The notes beneath the pieces were generated by a model. That model was not told the DNA's origin, searched no databases, and saw nothing but the letters and a program-made list of their open reading frames with translations. A program made the translations under genes and the position numbers. DNA of 64,000 bases from Pyramidobacter sp. YE332 (GTDB lineage Bacteria; Synergistota; Synergistia; Synergistales; Dethiosulfovibrionaceae), in NCBI RefSeq assembly GCF_033060595.1, contig NZ_CP133038.1:2294001-2358000 (forward strand), read 5' to 3'. Each line of letters begins with the position of its first letter. The first letter of the stretch is position 1. Of the stretch, positions 29,201-38,120 are shown piece after piece.

Positions 29201-32018
29201 GGTGTTGAGGCTGTACTTCACGCCGTTCGCGGTCATCGCGGAGGTGATGTAGGCGCCGTCGCCTTCGAACTTGATGGTTTCCGTTCCGGTCTTGTCCGCG
29301 GTGATGGTTTTCGTTCCGGTCCCGGCGTCGGCGATCTTGAACTTTGCCTGTACGTTGGTGATCGGGGTGGAGCCGTTGTTGATGTTGGTGATCAGCTTGC
29401 TCTTGTCGATGCCGTAGGTGACTTTGGTGCCGGAGAGGCCGACGGTCATGGTGTCGTCGGTCGTCGCGAATTCGATCGTCGGTTTGGCGCCGCCGAGGGC
29501 GACGGGGCTGGTGACGGTTCCGGCTTTCAGGTCGAAGCCGCCTTTCAGTTTCGAGATGTCGCTGGTGTGCCCGGTCACCGTGCCGGTCAGATTGGCAATG
29601 TTGGTGACGTTCTGCTGAACGGTGAGATTGTTGGTGATGGTGCTGTTCAGCTTGGTCTCGTCCAGCGTGAAGTTCAGCCCGGCGGCGTTGACGATGGGTT
29701 TGATGTAGGCGTCGCCCTTGACGACCAGCGGCGTACTGGCGTCGATGACTTTGGAGCCGGGCGTCGGGGTCTGGCTGTCCTTGATGGTCCAGTTGGCCGT
29801 TCCGCCGATGGCGGCGTTCAACGCGGCGGTGTCGAGGCTGTACTTGACGCCGTCCGTAGTCATCGCGGATTTGATGTAGGTGCCGTCGCCGGCGAACTTG
29901 ACGGTCTGCGTGCCGGTCTTGTCCACGGTCACTTCCTGCGGACCGGTGCTGTCGCCGGCGATCTTGAACTTGGCCTGCACGTTGGTGATCGGGGTGGAGC
30001 CGTTGTTGATGTTGGTGATCACGCTGCCGGTGATGTTCTGCACGAGTTTGGTCTTGTCGATGCCGTAGGTGACTTTGGTGCCGGTCAGGCCGACGGTCAT
30101 GGTGTCGTCGGTCGTGGCGAATTCCACGGTCGGAACCGGAGTTCCGCCCAGCTGCACGTTGTTCGTCGTGCTGCCGGCTTTCAGGTCAAAACCGGCTTTC
30201 AGTGCGGTGATGTCGGTGCCGTGCTGAACGACCGTAGTGTTGCTGTTCACCTGATTGTTGATCTGGCTGTTCAGCGCTGTTGTGTCGAGGCCGACGGTCA
30301 GTTTCTTGGCGGCGGCGTCGTAGGCGGTCTGGACGTAGTTGACGCCCGCGAACTCCAGGGTGTCGCCGGCCACGATCGGGCCTACGCTGCTACCGGATTT
30401 GACGTTGAAACCGGCTTTCAGGGCGGTGATGTCGGTGGTGTGCCCGTTTACCGTGGTGTTCAGACTGGTGATGGCGCCGTTGTTGGCGATGTTGAGGTGA
30501 GTTCCGAGGTTGGGGTCGGTCTTCACGGTGACGGTGGCGCCGTCGGCGGCGCTCGCCACTTCGACGAGGATTTTGTTGGCTTCGCCTTTGAACTGGATGT
30601 TCTTCTTGGGCGCGCCGCCGAGGGTGATGGTCTGCTTCGTACCGGCGGCGTTGCTGACGGTGAAGCCGCCCTTGAGGGCGTTGATGGCGGTGGTGTGCCC
30701 GGTGATGGTGGTGTTGTTGGCGATCTGGTTGTCGATGGCGGTGTTCAGGTTGGCGGTGTTGACTTTGTACTTCACACCGCTCGTGCCGACTTCGGATTCG
30801 ATAATGTTGCCGTCGCCGGCGAACGTGATGATTTCCGTTCCGGTCTTGTCCGCGGTAATGGTTTTCGTTCCCGTCCCGGTGTCGGCGATCTTGAACTTGG
30901 CTTCGACGTTATTAAATCACGGTGGAGCTGTTGTTGATGGTGCTGCTCAGATTCGCGCCGTTCAGGCCGATGGTGAGACCGCCCGTGTCAACTTTGGTGG
31001 TCACGCCGTTTTCGCCTTTCACGACCAGCGGCGTGGCGGCGTTGATCTGTTTGCTGCCGGGCGTCGGGCTCTCGTTGTCTTTGACGGTCCAGTTGGCCGC
31101 TCCGCCGATGGCGTTGTTCAGCGCCGCGGTGTCGAGGCTGTACTTGACGCCGTTCGCGGTCATCGCGGAGGTGATGTAGGTGCCGTCGCCTTCGAACTTG
31201 ATGGTTTCCGTGCCGGTCTTGTCCGCGGTGATGGTTTTCGTTCCCGTCCCGGCGTCGGCGATCTTGAACTTGGCCTGCACGTTGGTGATCGGGGTGGAGC
31301 CGTTGTTGATCTGATTGATCACGCTGCCGATGATGTTCTGCACGAGTTTGGTCTTGTCGATGCCGTAGGTGACTTTGGTGCCGGTCAGGCCGGTGATCTG
31401 ACGGGTGACGCGCATACTGGCAGGGGTCGAAGAGCTGGTGTCGCCCACAGAAAGAGCCGCGCGCGTGGCTCTCCATTCTCGACCGTCTGAAGAGTTGCCC
31501 AGATATCCGAGCTGCCCCGCCTTTGTATCAGCTTTCGAGTAGCTGCCAAGGGCGACGCCGTCGGCAACAGTTACCTGACCGCCGATGGCAATGCCATGTG
31601 TGGCGGCTGTGGATGTCGTTCCCATCAGCGCCAGCGAGTCTTGCCCATCTGTTTCTGCATGAAAGCCCAGTGCAGTGGAACGCATACCTTTCGCTTTTGC
31701 GTTACTTCCGATCGCGAAAGATACACCACCCGTGGCTTTCGCATTACACCCTATCGCGTAACTTTCGTCGTCGGTCGCCCAAGCCTCGTACCCTATCGCC
31801 ACGGAATGATGGCCAAGCGCCTTGGCGGAAGTTCCTATCACAGACTCTGACACACTTCCCAACACGGCGCCCGAGCCAATCCTCAGATGATCCCCGGTAA
31901 CGTCGACACCAAGAGCGCTCCCCGCTCCCGTCGTTCCTCCCAGCGCCAGCGCCAGAAGCAGGGCCGCCGCCTTTCGTCCGAAAGGCGGCTTCCGCCGTCC
32001 CGTAACTTTCACTTTCAT
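26204..32018 (-). pseudogene. Trimeric autotransporter adhesin (YadA-like) 1, reading frame interrupted
   Basis: About 1,930 codons from ATG 32016-32018, preferred over the ATG at 32024 because GGGAGG then lies 8 nt upstream. Order: signal peptide (KAAALLLALALGGTTGAGSALG), YadA head repeats (SVAIGYEAWA, FAIGSNAKAKG, STALGFHA; 31.4-31.9 kb), a long stalk of repeated modules ([31 protein letters not shown]), and a YadA anchor ([17 protein letters not shown]... to [10 protein letters not shown]) followed by a ~50-aa coiled coil. These proteins form trimeric surface adhesins. The frame breaks at 30914-30916 (AAA where a paralogous module has AA) and is shifted between 27028 and 27300 by three apparent one-base losses in G-runs. 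It may be a real pseudogene, a switch, or sequencing error. Confidence 0.85.
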
Positions 32019-32125
32019 CTTCATGACCTCCCCGAAATATGCGCCGCGCCGTCCCGCTTTTTCGGCGCTCCGTCCGGCGCGACGCTTGTGGTAGCATACA
32101 ATAAGCTACTCTAAGAACGTTCACA

Positions 32126-32144
32126 ATCATATCGTACCCCCCCC
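32126..32144 (-). promoter_or_regulatory. G8 tract next to a candidate -10, upstream of adhesin 1
   Basis: On the minus strand a G8 run (32137-32144) lies 5 nt upstream of TATGAT (32126-32131), about 110 nt before the adhesin start. No good -35 lies 17 bp upstream; CTTTAC (32147-32152) and TTTACG (32146-32151) are 15 and 14 bp away. 32145-32291 holds only GC-rich hairpins. Confidence 0.4.
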
Positions 32145-32470
32145 GCGTAAAGATTACTTACTGTATGTATCAGCCTCCCGTCCGCAGCGGAGGGCGCCGC
32201 CGCGGTTCCCGCGGCGGTCGTCGGCTGCCGCGCCGGGGTCGGCGGATGCCGACGGAAACGGTCAAAATCAACAATTATTTTCAGAATTTATTTACCGAAA
32301 AACATCGTTAAAAACAGAAAACTTCATGAAAAACATCGGATCTCCGCCCGGCCCGCGCCGCGGATCTTCCCCGGGATCTGCCGCGCGATATTTCAGTGAG
32401 GAAACAAGAGGGACCGCCCCCGCCGCCGTCCGCAGGGCGCACGCGCCTTTTCGAAGGGCCGGCGGCAAAC

Positions 32471-32513
32471 GTCGCGCCTCTGGACCGATCGAACGGTCCG
32501 GGGGCGCGACGTT
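32471..32513. repeat. Hairpin repeat, copy 1
   Basis: GTCGCGCCTCTGGACCG and its near-complement CGGTCCGGGGGCGCGAC face each other. The hairpin plus about 40 adjoining bases (TTATGCGGTTTTAGGGCCGC, and GCCGGCGGCGATGGCGAAG beyond it) recurs at 34361-34450. Confidence 0.7.
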
Positions 32514-32519
32514 ATGCGG

Positions 32520-32762
32520 TTTTAGGGCCGCCAGCCGGCGGCGATGGCGAAGCGGACTTTCGCCGTCGCGGTACAACGGCAGCTTTTCGCGCCCGATATA
32601 CAGGACGCTCCCGGCAATCCCGCCGCCCTCGCTCCTTCCGGTGCGGGCGACGCAGCGCGCTTCATCGTCGTGCGCGTATTCGCCTGCCCCTTCGGTGACA
32701 AATGTTTCGCCGTCCGTCGTCGTGGCGACGCGCACCGCGACGTCTTTTTCCTTGTTACGGTT
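32520..32762 (-). pseudogene. Possible gene remnant
   Basis: A minus-strand frame open from about 32762, with GTG at 32735 as the only start, shows GC-rich third positions and a coding-like stretch (ATTTDGETFVTEGAGEYAHD; GIAGSVLYIGREKLPLYRDGE). No family recognised. Near 32560 it runs into sequence homologous to the 3' end and terminator of the Pro/Arg-rich gene at 34.4 kb, so it looks like a truncated or fused fragment. The rest of the 32145-32793 gap shows no gene. Confidence 0.3.
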
Positions 32763-32793
32763 TTACCATGGATCTCCCATTCCTTCCCGGCTG

Positions 32794-34068
32794 TCAGAAC
32801 AGTTCGACGCGATTCAGCAGAAAATCGCCAAGCGCGCAGTGGAAAATCCCGTTTTCGTCATAGTAGCTGTGCAACAAGTCCATGCGAATCACGATCTTTT
32901 TGAAAAAATCGTTCGTCAGCCACAGCGAAGCGAGCTCAGACGAAGTTTTGCTCTCCATGTCCATTCTCAGCGCCGACTGGATATAGATCCTTCTGTTCGT
33001 ATCGTTGACGACGAAATCGATCTCTTTCCGCACGTTGCCTCCGCCAGCGCGGTCGCTGACTACGCCGACATCGACGGAATAACCTCGGCGGACAAGCTCA
33101 TTGTAAATTACGTTCTCCATGATGTGTCCCGGGTCGAACTGCCGGTAATTCAGCCGCGCGTTGCGCAGGCCGAGGTCGGTATAGTAATATTTGTTGGGGT
33201 ACTTGAAATACGATTTGCCCTTCACGTCAAACCGCTTCGCCTCGCTGATCAGGAATGAATCGAGGGAATACTGGATATAATTCGACACAAGCGAAGGATT
33301 CACCTTTTCCCGTCTCATGCTCGTCAGAGCGTTTGCGACGGCCGTCGGATTCGTCAGCGAGCCGATCTGCGAGGCGAGATAATCAAGGATGCCGTTCATC
33401 AGGTCCTCCCGCTCAACGCCGTTGCGCTCAGCGATGTCTTTCAGATACAGCTCGTTATAAAGAGACATGAGATAATCTTTCTTGTCTTTCTCATCATCGA
33501 GAGAAAGCAGGCGCGGCATCCCGCCATAAAGCATGTACCGGTCAAGCGCCGCGCGCTCGTCGCCGCCGACATGCGAGTATAATTCCGCAAACGACAGCGG
33601 ATAAACGCGGATCTGCGTCGCCCGCCCACGAAATTCCGTCGCGACGTCGCTGGACAGCCCTCTGGAATTGCTCCCCGTCACGTACATGTCAAGATTTTTG
33701 TACGCTTTCAGCTCGTTCAGCATGTCGTAGACAGTCACAGAGATACCGCCACTTTCGCTGTCGAGCGCCGTCGAAGTCATCTGAACTTCGTCGAGCAAAA
33801 GATAAAACCGCTTTTTCGACTCTTTCTGGATCAGCGACTCGACAGACTCGCACAGGACGATCGGATTGCGGTATCGATAGAACCTTCGCTGATCGAGCGC
33901 GATCCTGACGATCTGTTCGTCCTTCACGCCCTGACTGAGCAGATAATCGTAAAACAGCTCGAACAGCAGCACCGATTTCCCGCAGCGGCGAAGTCCCGTG
34001 ATGATCTTGATCTCTCCGTTCCACATGGCGCGAACGATTTTGTTCAAATAAAAATCCCGTTTAATCAT
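32794..34068 (-). CDS. AAA-type ATPase with DUF4143 domain
   Basis: 424 aa from ATG 34066-34068; GAGGTGA lies 5 nt upstream, whereas an in-frame GTG at 34077 has no ribosome site. Walker A ITGLRRCGKS (about 23-32, K31) and Walker B RFYLLLDEVQM (about 89-99), then TGSNSRGLSSD. The C-terminal DUF4143 part includes LRNARLNYRQFDPGHIMENV and a nuclease-like RKEIDFVV. This family is widespread in anaerobes, often recently transferred; its biochemical role is not established. Third-position GC is lower than in its neighbours, consistent with transfer. Monocistronic. Confidence 0.85.
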   Translation of the reverse strand: MIKRDFYLNKIVRAMWNGEIKIITGLRRCGKSVLLFELFYDYLLSQGVKDEQIVRIALDQRRFYRYRNPIVLCESVESLIQKESKKRFYLLLDEVQMTSTALDSESGGISVTVYDMLNELKAYKNLDMYVTGSNSRGLSSDVATEFRGRATQIRVYPLSFAELYSHVGGDERAALDRYMLYGGMPRLLSLDDEKDKKDYLMSLYNELYLKDIAERNGVEREDLMNGILDYLASQIGSLTNPTAVANALTSMRREKVNPSLVSNYIQYSLDSFLISEAKRFDVKGKSYFKYPNKYYYTDLGLRNARLNYRQFDPGHIMENVIYNELVRRGYSVDVGVVSDRAGGGNVRKEIDFVVNDTNRRIYIQSALRMDMESKTSSELASLWLTNDFFKKIVIRMDLLHSYYDENGIFHCALGDFLLNRVELF

Positions 34069-34360
34069 ATATTTCACCTCAAAGTCATATCGTAACCGTT
34101 ATAACTACAATAATGATTATAGACTTCCATTCAGGAAAAAGCAATTCGTCCCTTCATCGTGCCGTTTCATCCTGACATGATTTTTGACAGGCATCGCATT
34201 CAGAATGAAATGAAAACCTCTCAGCGCCGAATATTCACTCAGGAAAAGGAGGGAACAGGCAACGGTAAATCCCCAACCACAGTCGCGCTCAGCGGTATGA
34301 ATAAAGCCGCCTTAACGAACATAATCCTTCTTTTAAAAAGAGCACAAGACAGACAACAAA

Positions 34361-34403
34361 CGTCACGCCCCCGGACCGATCGAAACGGTCCGGGGGCGTG
34401 ACG
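34361..34403. terminator. Perfect 18-bp hairpin (repeat copy 2), terminator of the Pro-rich gene
   Basis: CGTCACGCCCCCGGACCG (34361-34378), loop ATCGAAA, CGGTCCGGGGGCGTGACG (34386-34403). On the minus strand it is followed by TTTGTTGT. It starts 19 nt beyond the Pro-rich gene's stop and is homologous to 32471-32513. The remaining 34069-34360 gap contains no gene. Confidence 0.7.
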
Positions 34404-34422
34404 TTATACGGTTTTAGGACTG

Positions 34423-34923
34423 CTAGTCGCTGCCGGCGGCGATGGCGAAGAAGAACGGGAACAGGAAGAGAAAGTCGTCCCGGTCGCGGCGATGCCGCCA
34501 ATACCGCGGAGGCGGAGGCGGCGGACGGTGCCAGGCCGGCGGCGGGGGCGGCATCCTCCGTCCCCAGTAGGGCGGAGGCGGCGGCCCGGGGCGCCAATCG
34601 CGGCGCGGCGGGGGCGGTGGGGCTGGGCGGAAGCCGGGGTGAAAGGGCGGGGGCGGGGCAGGACGCCAGTCACGCCGCGGCGGAGGCGGGGGAGCAGGGC
34701 GAAAGCCTGGACCGCCCGGTCCGGGACGGAAAGGCGGAGGGGCGGGACGCCAATCGCGGCGAGGCGGGGGCGGCGCGTGATGGAAGCCCGGACCGCGCCC
34801 GAAAGACGGCGGCGGCCCGCCGTGGAATCCCGGCCCCGGCCGCGCGCAGGCCGCGCCCGCCAACGTCAGGACCGCCAGCGCCGACAGCGCCAGAAGAGCA
34901 TATTTTCTGCCGGTGAATTTCAT
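34423..34923 (-). CDS. Secreted Pro/Arg/His-rich repeat protein
   Basis: 166 aa from ATG 34921-34923, which follows AAAGGAGG. Signal peptide (KYALLALSALAVLTLAGAACA, cleavage before RPGPG). The mature part is made of PPPPRRDWRPAPPPF-type repeats: RRDWRP occurs three times, with Phe, His, Trp and Gly. It ends with a hydrophobic DDFLFLFPFFFAIAAG tail. No known fold is recognised; such proteins are usually extended and envelope-associated. It lies 85 nt downstream of the MacB-like permease, possibly a separate unit. The repeated codons make it a candidate for length variation. Confidence 0.7.
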   Translation of the reverse strand: MKFTGRKYALLALSALAVLTLAGAACARPGPGFHGGPPPSFGRGPGFHHAPPPPRRDWRPAPPPFRPGPGGPGFRPAPPPPPRRDWRPAPPPPFHPGFRPAPPPPPRRDWRPGPPPPPYWGRRMPPPPPAWHRPPPPPPRYWRHRRDRDDFLFLFPFFFAIAAGSD

Positions 34924-35008
34924 GTGAATACCTCCTTTAAAGGATTTACTCTGTGGAGCGTATATGAAAAAGCGGAGTTTACGCAAAAACGCCGCTGATC
35001 TTCGCGTC

Positions 35009-36232
35009 TCATTCGTATTTCAGCGCGTCGATGGGATCGAGCAGCGAGGCCTTGGCCGCGGGGTAATAGCCGAAGCCGATGCCGACCGCCGCGGAAAACA
35101 CGAAAGCCAGCGCGATGGAACCGAACGTGAACACCGGCGGCGCCTGCGTGACCGAGGCCAGAGCATACCCCGCGCCGACGCCCAGGCAGATGCCGAGGAT
35201 GCCGCCGATCACCGACAGCGTCACCGACTCGATCAAAAACTGCAGGCGGATGTTGACGCTCTTGGCGCCTACGGCCATGCGGATGCCGATCTCGCGCGTG
35301 CGTTCCGTGACCGAGACGAGCATGATGTTCATGATGCCGATGCCGCCGACGACGAGCGAGATGACGGCGATGGAAGCCAGCAGCATGGAGGTGACGCTGG
35401 TGGTCCTGCGGCGCGCTTCGAGCATCTGCGAAAGGCTGCGCACCGCGAAGTCGTCGGCCTGGCCGCCGCGGATCTTGTGGCGCTCGCGCATCAACATCGT
35501 GATCTCGCTGGTGATGTACGAAAGCGATTCCATGGACACGCCCTTGACCTGGATGGTGCCGACGCGACCGGGCGTGTTGTCCCACTTGACGAGGCGGCTC
35601 TGCGCCGTTTTCAGCGGCACGAGGATCAAGTCGTCCTGATCCATGAAGCCGCCGGTGGATTGTCCTTTCGCGGCGAACACGCCGACGACGGCAAAGGGCA
35701 CTTTGGCGATGCGGATCGACTTGCCGACCGGGTCTTCGTGGGGAAAAAGTTTCTGCGCCACGGTGCTGCCGATCACGGCCACCTTGTTGCCCTGGCGCTG
35801 GTCCGATTCGCTGATGTTGCGTCCCTGCGCGATCGCGTACCCCTGCACGTCGCCGTACGACGGGGTGCTGCCGTAGACTGCCGTGGACCAGTTCGTGTTG
35901 CCGTAGACGACCTGCGCGCTGGCGTTCACGACGGGCGCCACGGCCGCGACGCCGGAGACGTTGGCGGCGATCGCCTCGGCGTCGCCTTCGGTCAGGTACT
36001 TGGCGGTGTCGCCGGTGGATTGGGCGTTGCGCTCGCGCATGACGGTGACGGAGTTGGTGCCGAAGGAGGCGATCTCCTCGTCGATCACCTTGTTGGCTCC
36101 CGCGCCGACGGCGAAGGCGGCGATCACGGCACCGACGCCGATGATGATGCCCAGCGTCGTCAGGAACGAACGGGTCTTGTTGCGCCGCAGGGCGCGCAGC
36201 GCGGTACGAAAAATCTCCACGAGGGAAATCAT
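35009..36232 (-). CDS. MacB-type ABC transporter permease
   Basis: 407 aa. A first membrane helix at about 22-44 (FLTTLGIIIGVGAVIAAFAV), a large periplasmic MacB-type domain (about 50-270) with AVIGSTVAQKLFP, then three helices with the FtsX motif region (IAVISLVVGGIGIMNIMLVS; ERTREIGIRMAVGA). It lacks a fused ATPase, which is the preceding gene. With MacA and TolC it would form a tripartite pump that exports from the periplasm; substrates could be macrolides, peptides, lipoproteins or siderophores. AAGGAG precedes the start, 15 nt after the ATPase gene. Confidence 0.92.
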   Translation of the reverse strand: MISLVEIFRTALRALRRNKTRSFLTTLGIIIGVGAVIAAFAVGAGANKVIDEEIASFGTNSVTVMRERNAQSTGDTAKYLTEGDAEAIAANVSGVAAVAPVVNASAQVVYGNTNWSTAVYGSTPSYGDVQGYAIAQGRNISESDQRQGNKVAVIGSTVAQKLFPHEDPVGKSIRIAKVPFAVVGVFAAKGQSTGGFMDQDDLILVPLKTAQSRLVKWDNTPGRVGTIQVKGVSMESLSYITSEITMLMRERHKIRGGQADDFAVRSLSQMLEARRRTTSVTSMLLASIAVISLVVGGIGIMNIMLVSVTERTREIGIRMAVGAKSVNIRLQFLIESVTLSVIGGILGICLGVGAGYALASVTQAPPVFTFGSIALAFVFSAAVGIGFGYYPAAKASLLDPIDALKYE

Positions 36233-36247
36233 GAACGTTCACTCCTT

Positions 36248-36946
36248 TTAAGTGCGCCGATGTTCGTTAAGCCGGTCTTCGAGGATCACGCCGTCGCGGA
36301 AGAGCAGCTCGCGCCCGGCGAAGGCCGCCACGTCCGGTTCGTGGGTGACGAGGATGATGGTGATGCCTTCTTCGCGGTTGAGCCGCTGGAACAGGCGCAT
36401 GATCTCGTCGCTGGTCTTGGAGTCGAGGTTGCCCGTCGGTTCGTCGGCCATCAGGATCGGGGCGTGGTTGACGATGCCGCGGGCGATGGCGACGCGCTGC
36501 TGCTGGCCGCCGGAAAGCTGGCTCGGCTCGTGATACAGGCGCTCGCCCAGCCCCATGCGCGCCAGGGCTTCCACGGCGCGCTCGCGGCGCTCCCTGGCAT
36601 GGACGCCGGCGTAGAGCATGGGCAGCTCGACGTTTTCGACGGCGCTGGTGCGCTGCAGCAGGTTGAAGCCCTGGAACACGAAACCGATGGTGCTGTTGCG
36701 GATCGCCGCGAGCTCGTCGCGGTTCAGTTCCGAGACGTCGCGGCCGTCGAGGAAATATTGGCCGGACGTGGGCTTGTCGAGGCAGCCGAGGATGTTCATG
36801 GTCGTCGACTTGCCCGACCCCGACGGCCCCATCATGGCGACGAATTCGCCCTTTTCCACGACGAGATCGATGCCGTGGAGGATCTCCACCTGCCCGCCGC
36901 CGAGGCGGAAGCTTTTTTTGACGTTTCTCAGCTCGACGAGCGGCAT
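36248..36946 (-). CDS. MacB/LolD-type ABC transporter ATPase
   Basis: 232 aa. Walker A GPSGSGKST (40-48), signature LSGGQQQRVAIARG (about 142-155), Walker B ILMADEPTGNLDS and the H-loop VTHEP. Groups with MacB/LolD-type ATPases that power FtsX-like permeases by mechanotransmission. Starts 1 nt after the adaptor's stop and is followed by the permease gene. Confidence 0.94.
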   Translation of the reverse strand: MPLVELRNVKKSFRLGGGQVEILHGIDLVVEKGEFVAMMGPSGSGKSTTMNILGCLDKPTSGQYFLDGRDVSELNRDELAAIRNSTIGFVFQGFNLLQRTSAVENVELPMLYAGVHARERRERAVEALARMGLGERLYHEPSQLSGGQQQRVAIARGIVNHAPILMADEPTGNLDSKTSDEIMRLFQRLNREEGITIILVTHEPDVAAFAGRELLFRDGVILEDRLNEHRRT

Positions 36947-36947
36947 C

Positions 36948-38120
36948 TTATTTCTTCTTTTCCGCTTGCAGGTTGAAGCCGACCAGCACCCTCGCGCCTT
37001 CCTCGAGGCCGGAAAGGATCTCGGTGCGGTCGCCGTCGCTGATGCCCTTCTCCACTTCGATCTTGGCGGGCTTTTTGCCGAGCAGCACGTACACGCCGGG
37101 CGTCTCCGCCACGGCCACGGTGCCGCGGCGGGAGGGCGGCCCCATGGCGATTTCGGTGCTGACGACGGGGCGGAAGCGCAGCGCCGCGTTGGGCACGAGC
37201 AGGACGTCTTTCTTCTCGGTGACGACCAGCGAGACGTTGGCCGTCATGCCGGGCATCAGCTTTTCTTCGTCGTTGGCGACCTTGACGATCACCGTGTAGC
37301 TGACGACGTTTTCGCTGGTGCTGGGCGAGATGCGCACCTGCGTGACCTTGCCGGAGAACGTCGTGTCGGCGTAGGCGTCGACGGTGAATTCGGCGTCCTG
37401 CCCCACTTTGACGCTGCCGATGTCGGCTTCGTCGACGTTGACTTCGACCTGCATCTGCTTGAGGTCGCGGGCGATCTCGGCGATGCTGGGCGTCTGATAG
37501 CTGGCAGCCACGGTCTGTCCCTTTTCCACGTTCTTGGCCACGACGACGCCGTCGACGGGCGAATAGATCTTCGTGTAACCGAGGTTGATCTCGGCCTTGC
37601 GCAGCGTGGCCTCGTACTGGGCCACGCGCGCCTGCGCGGCCATCACGTCGGCGCTGGCCGTCGACTGGGAAGCCACGTCGGCGTCGAGCTCGCTGCGGGC
37701 GATCAGATCTTTTCTGATCAGCTCGCGAGTGCGCTTCAGGTCGCGGTCGGCCTTGAGCAGCGTGGCCTTCGCCTTGGCCAAGTCCGCCTTGGCGGAGAGG
37801 ACGTTGGCCCTGGCCATGTCGACTTCGGCCTGCTGGGTGCGGTCGTCCATCACGGCGATGAGCTGTCCCTGCGCGACCTTGTCGTTGTAGTCGACGTAGA
37901 TGTCGTTGATGGTGCCGCTGATCTGCGTGCCGACGTCAACGGTCTCCTCGGCGCTCAGGGTGCCGGTGGCCTGGATGACGCTGCGCAGCGAACCGCGGGC
38001 GGCGACGGCCGTGCGGTAGCTCACGTCGGCGCTGGCGGCGCGCCGTTCGCTGTACCAGTACACGCCGCCGCAGCTGAGCGCGACGACGGCAAGAAGCGTG
38101 ACGATCCTTTTCAGTTTCAT
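36948..38120 (-). CDS. MacA-type periplasmic adaptor (RND/HlyD family)
   Basis: 390 aa. N-terminal anchor KRIVTLLAVVALSCGGVYW (about 4-22), lipoyl/barrel-sandwich halves (VIQATGTLSAEETVDVGTQI and YTKIYSPVDGVVVAKNVEKG), an alpha-helical hairpin between them (about 95-170), and a C-terminal beta-barrel (VEVNVDEADIGSVKVGQDAE). It bridges the inner-membrane ABC pump to a TolC channel. ATG at 38118-38120 overlaps the TolC-like gene's stop as ATGA. Confidence 0.93.
   Translation of the reverse strand: MKLKRIVTLLAVVALSCGGVYWYSERRAASADVSYRTAVAARGSLRSVIQATGTLSAEETVDVGTQISGTINDIYVDYNDKVAQGQLIAVMDDRTQQAEVDMARANVLSAKADLAKAKATLLKADRDLKRTRELIRKDLIARSELDADVASQSTASADVMAAQARVAQYEATLRKAEINLGYTKIYSPVDGVVVAKNVEKGQTVAASYQTPSIAEIARDLKQMQVEVNVDEADIGSVKVGQDAEFTVDAYADTTFSGKVTQVRISPSTSENVVSYTVIVKVANDEEKLMPGMTANVSLVVTEKKDVLLVPNAALRFRPVVSTEIAMGPPSRRGTVAVAETPGVYVLLGKKPAKIEVEKGISDGDRTEILSGLEEGARVLVGFNLQAEKKK

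Noticed and set aside
27467-30937. 1,156-aa plus-strand frame opposite adhesin 1
   Set aside because: Repetitive Val/Gly/Asp-rich translation that mirrors the adhesin's repeats; no independent start signal or family.
26900-31400. Regular repeats considered as a CRISPR array
   Set aside because: Repeat units are long, in frame and encode adhesin stalk modules; no short direct repeats with unique spacers.
32292-32735. Intact 147-aa minus-strand protein
   Set aside because: Its second half is sequence shared with a hairpin/terminator element and is out of frame with the homologous gene end; kept only as a possible remnant.
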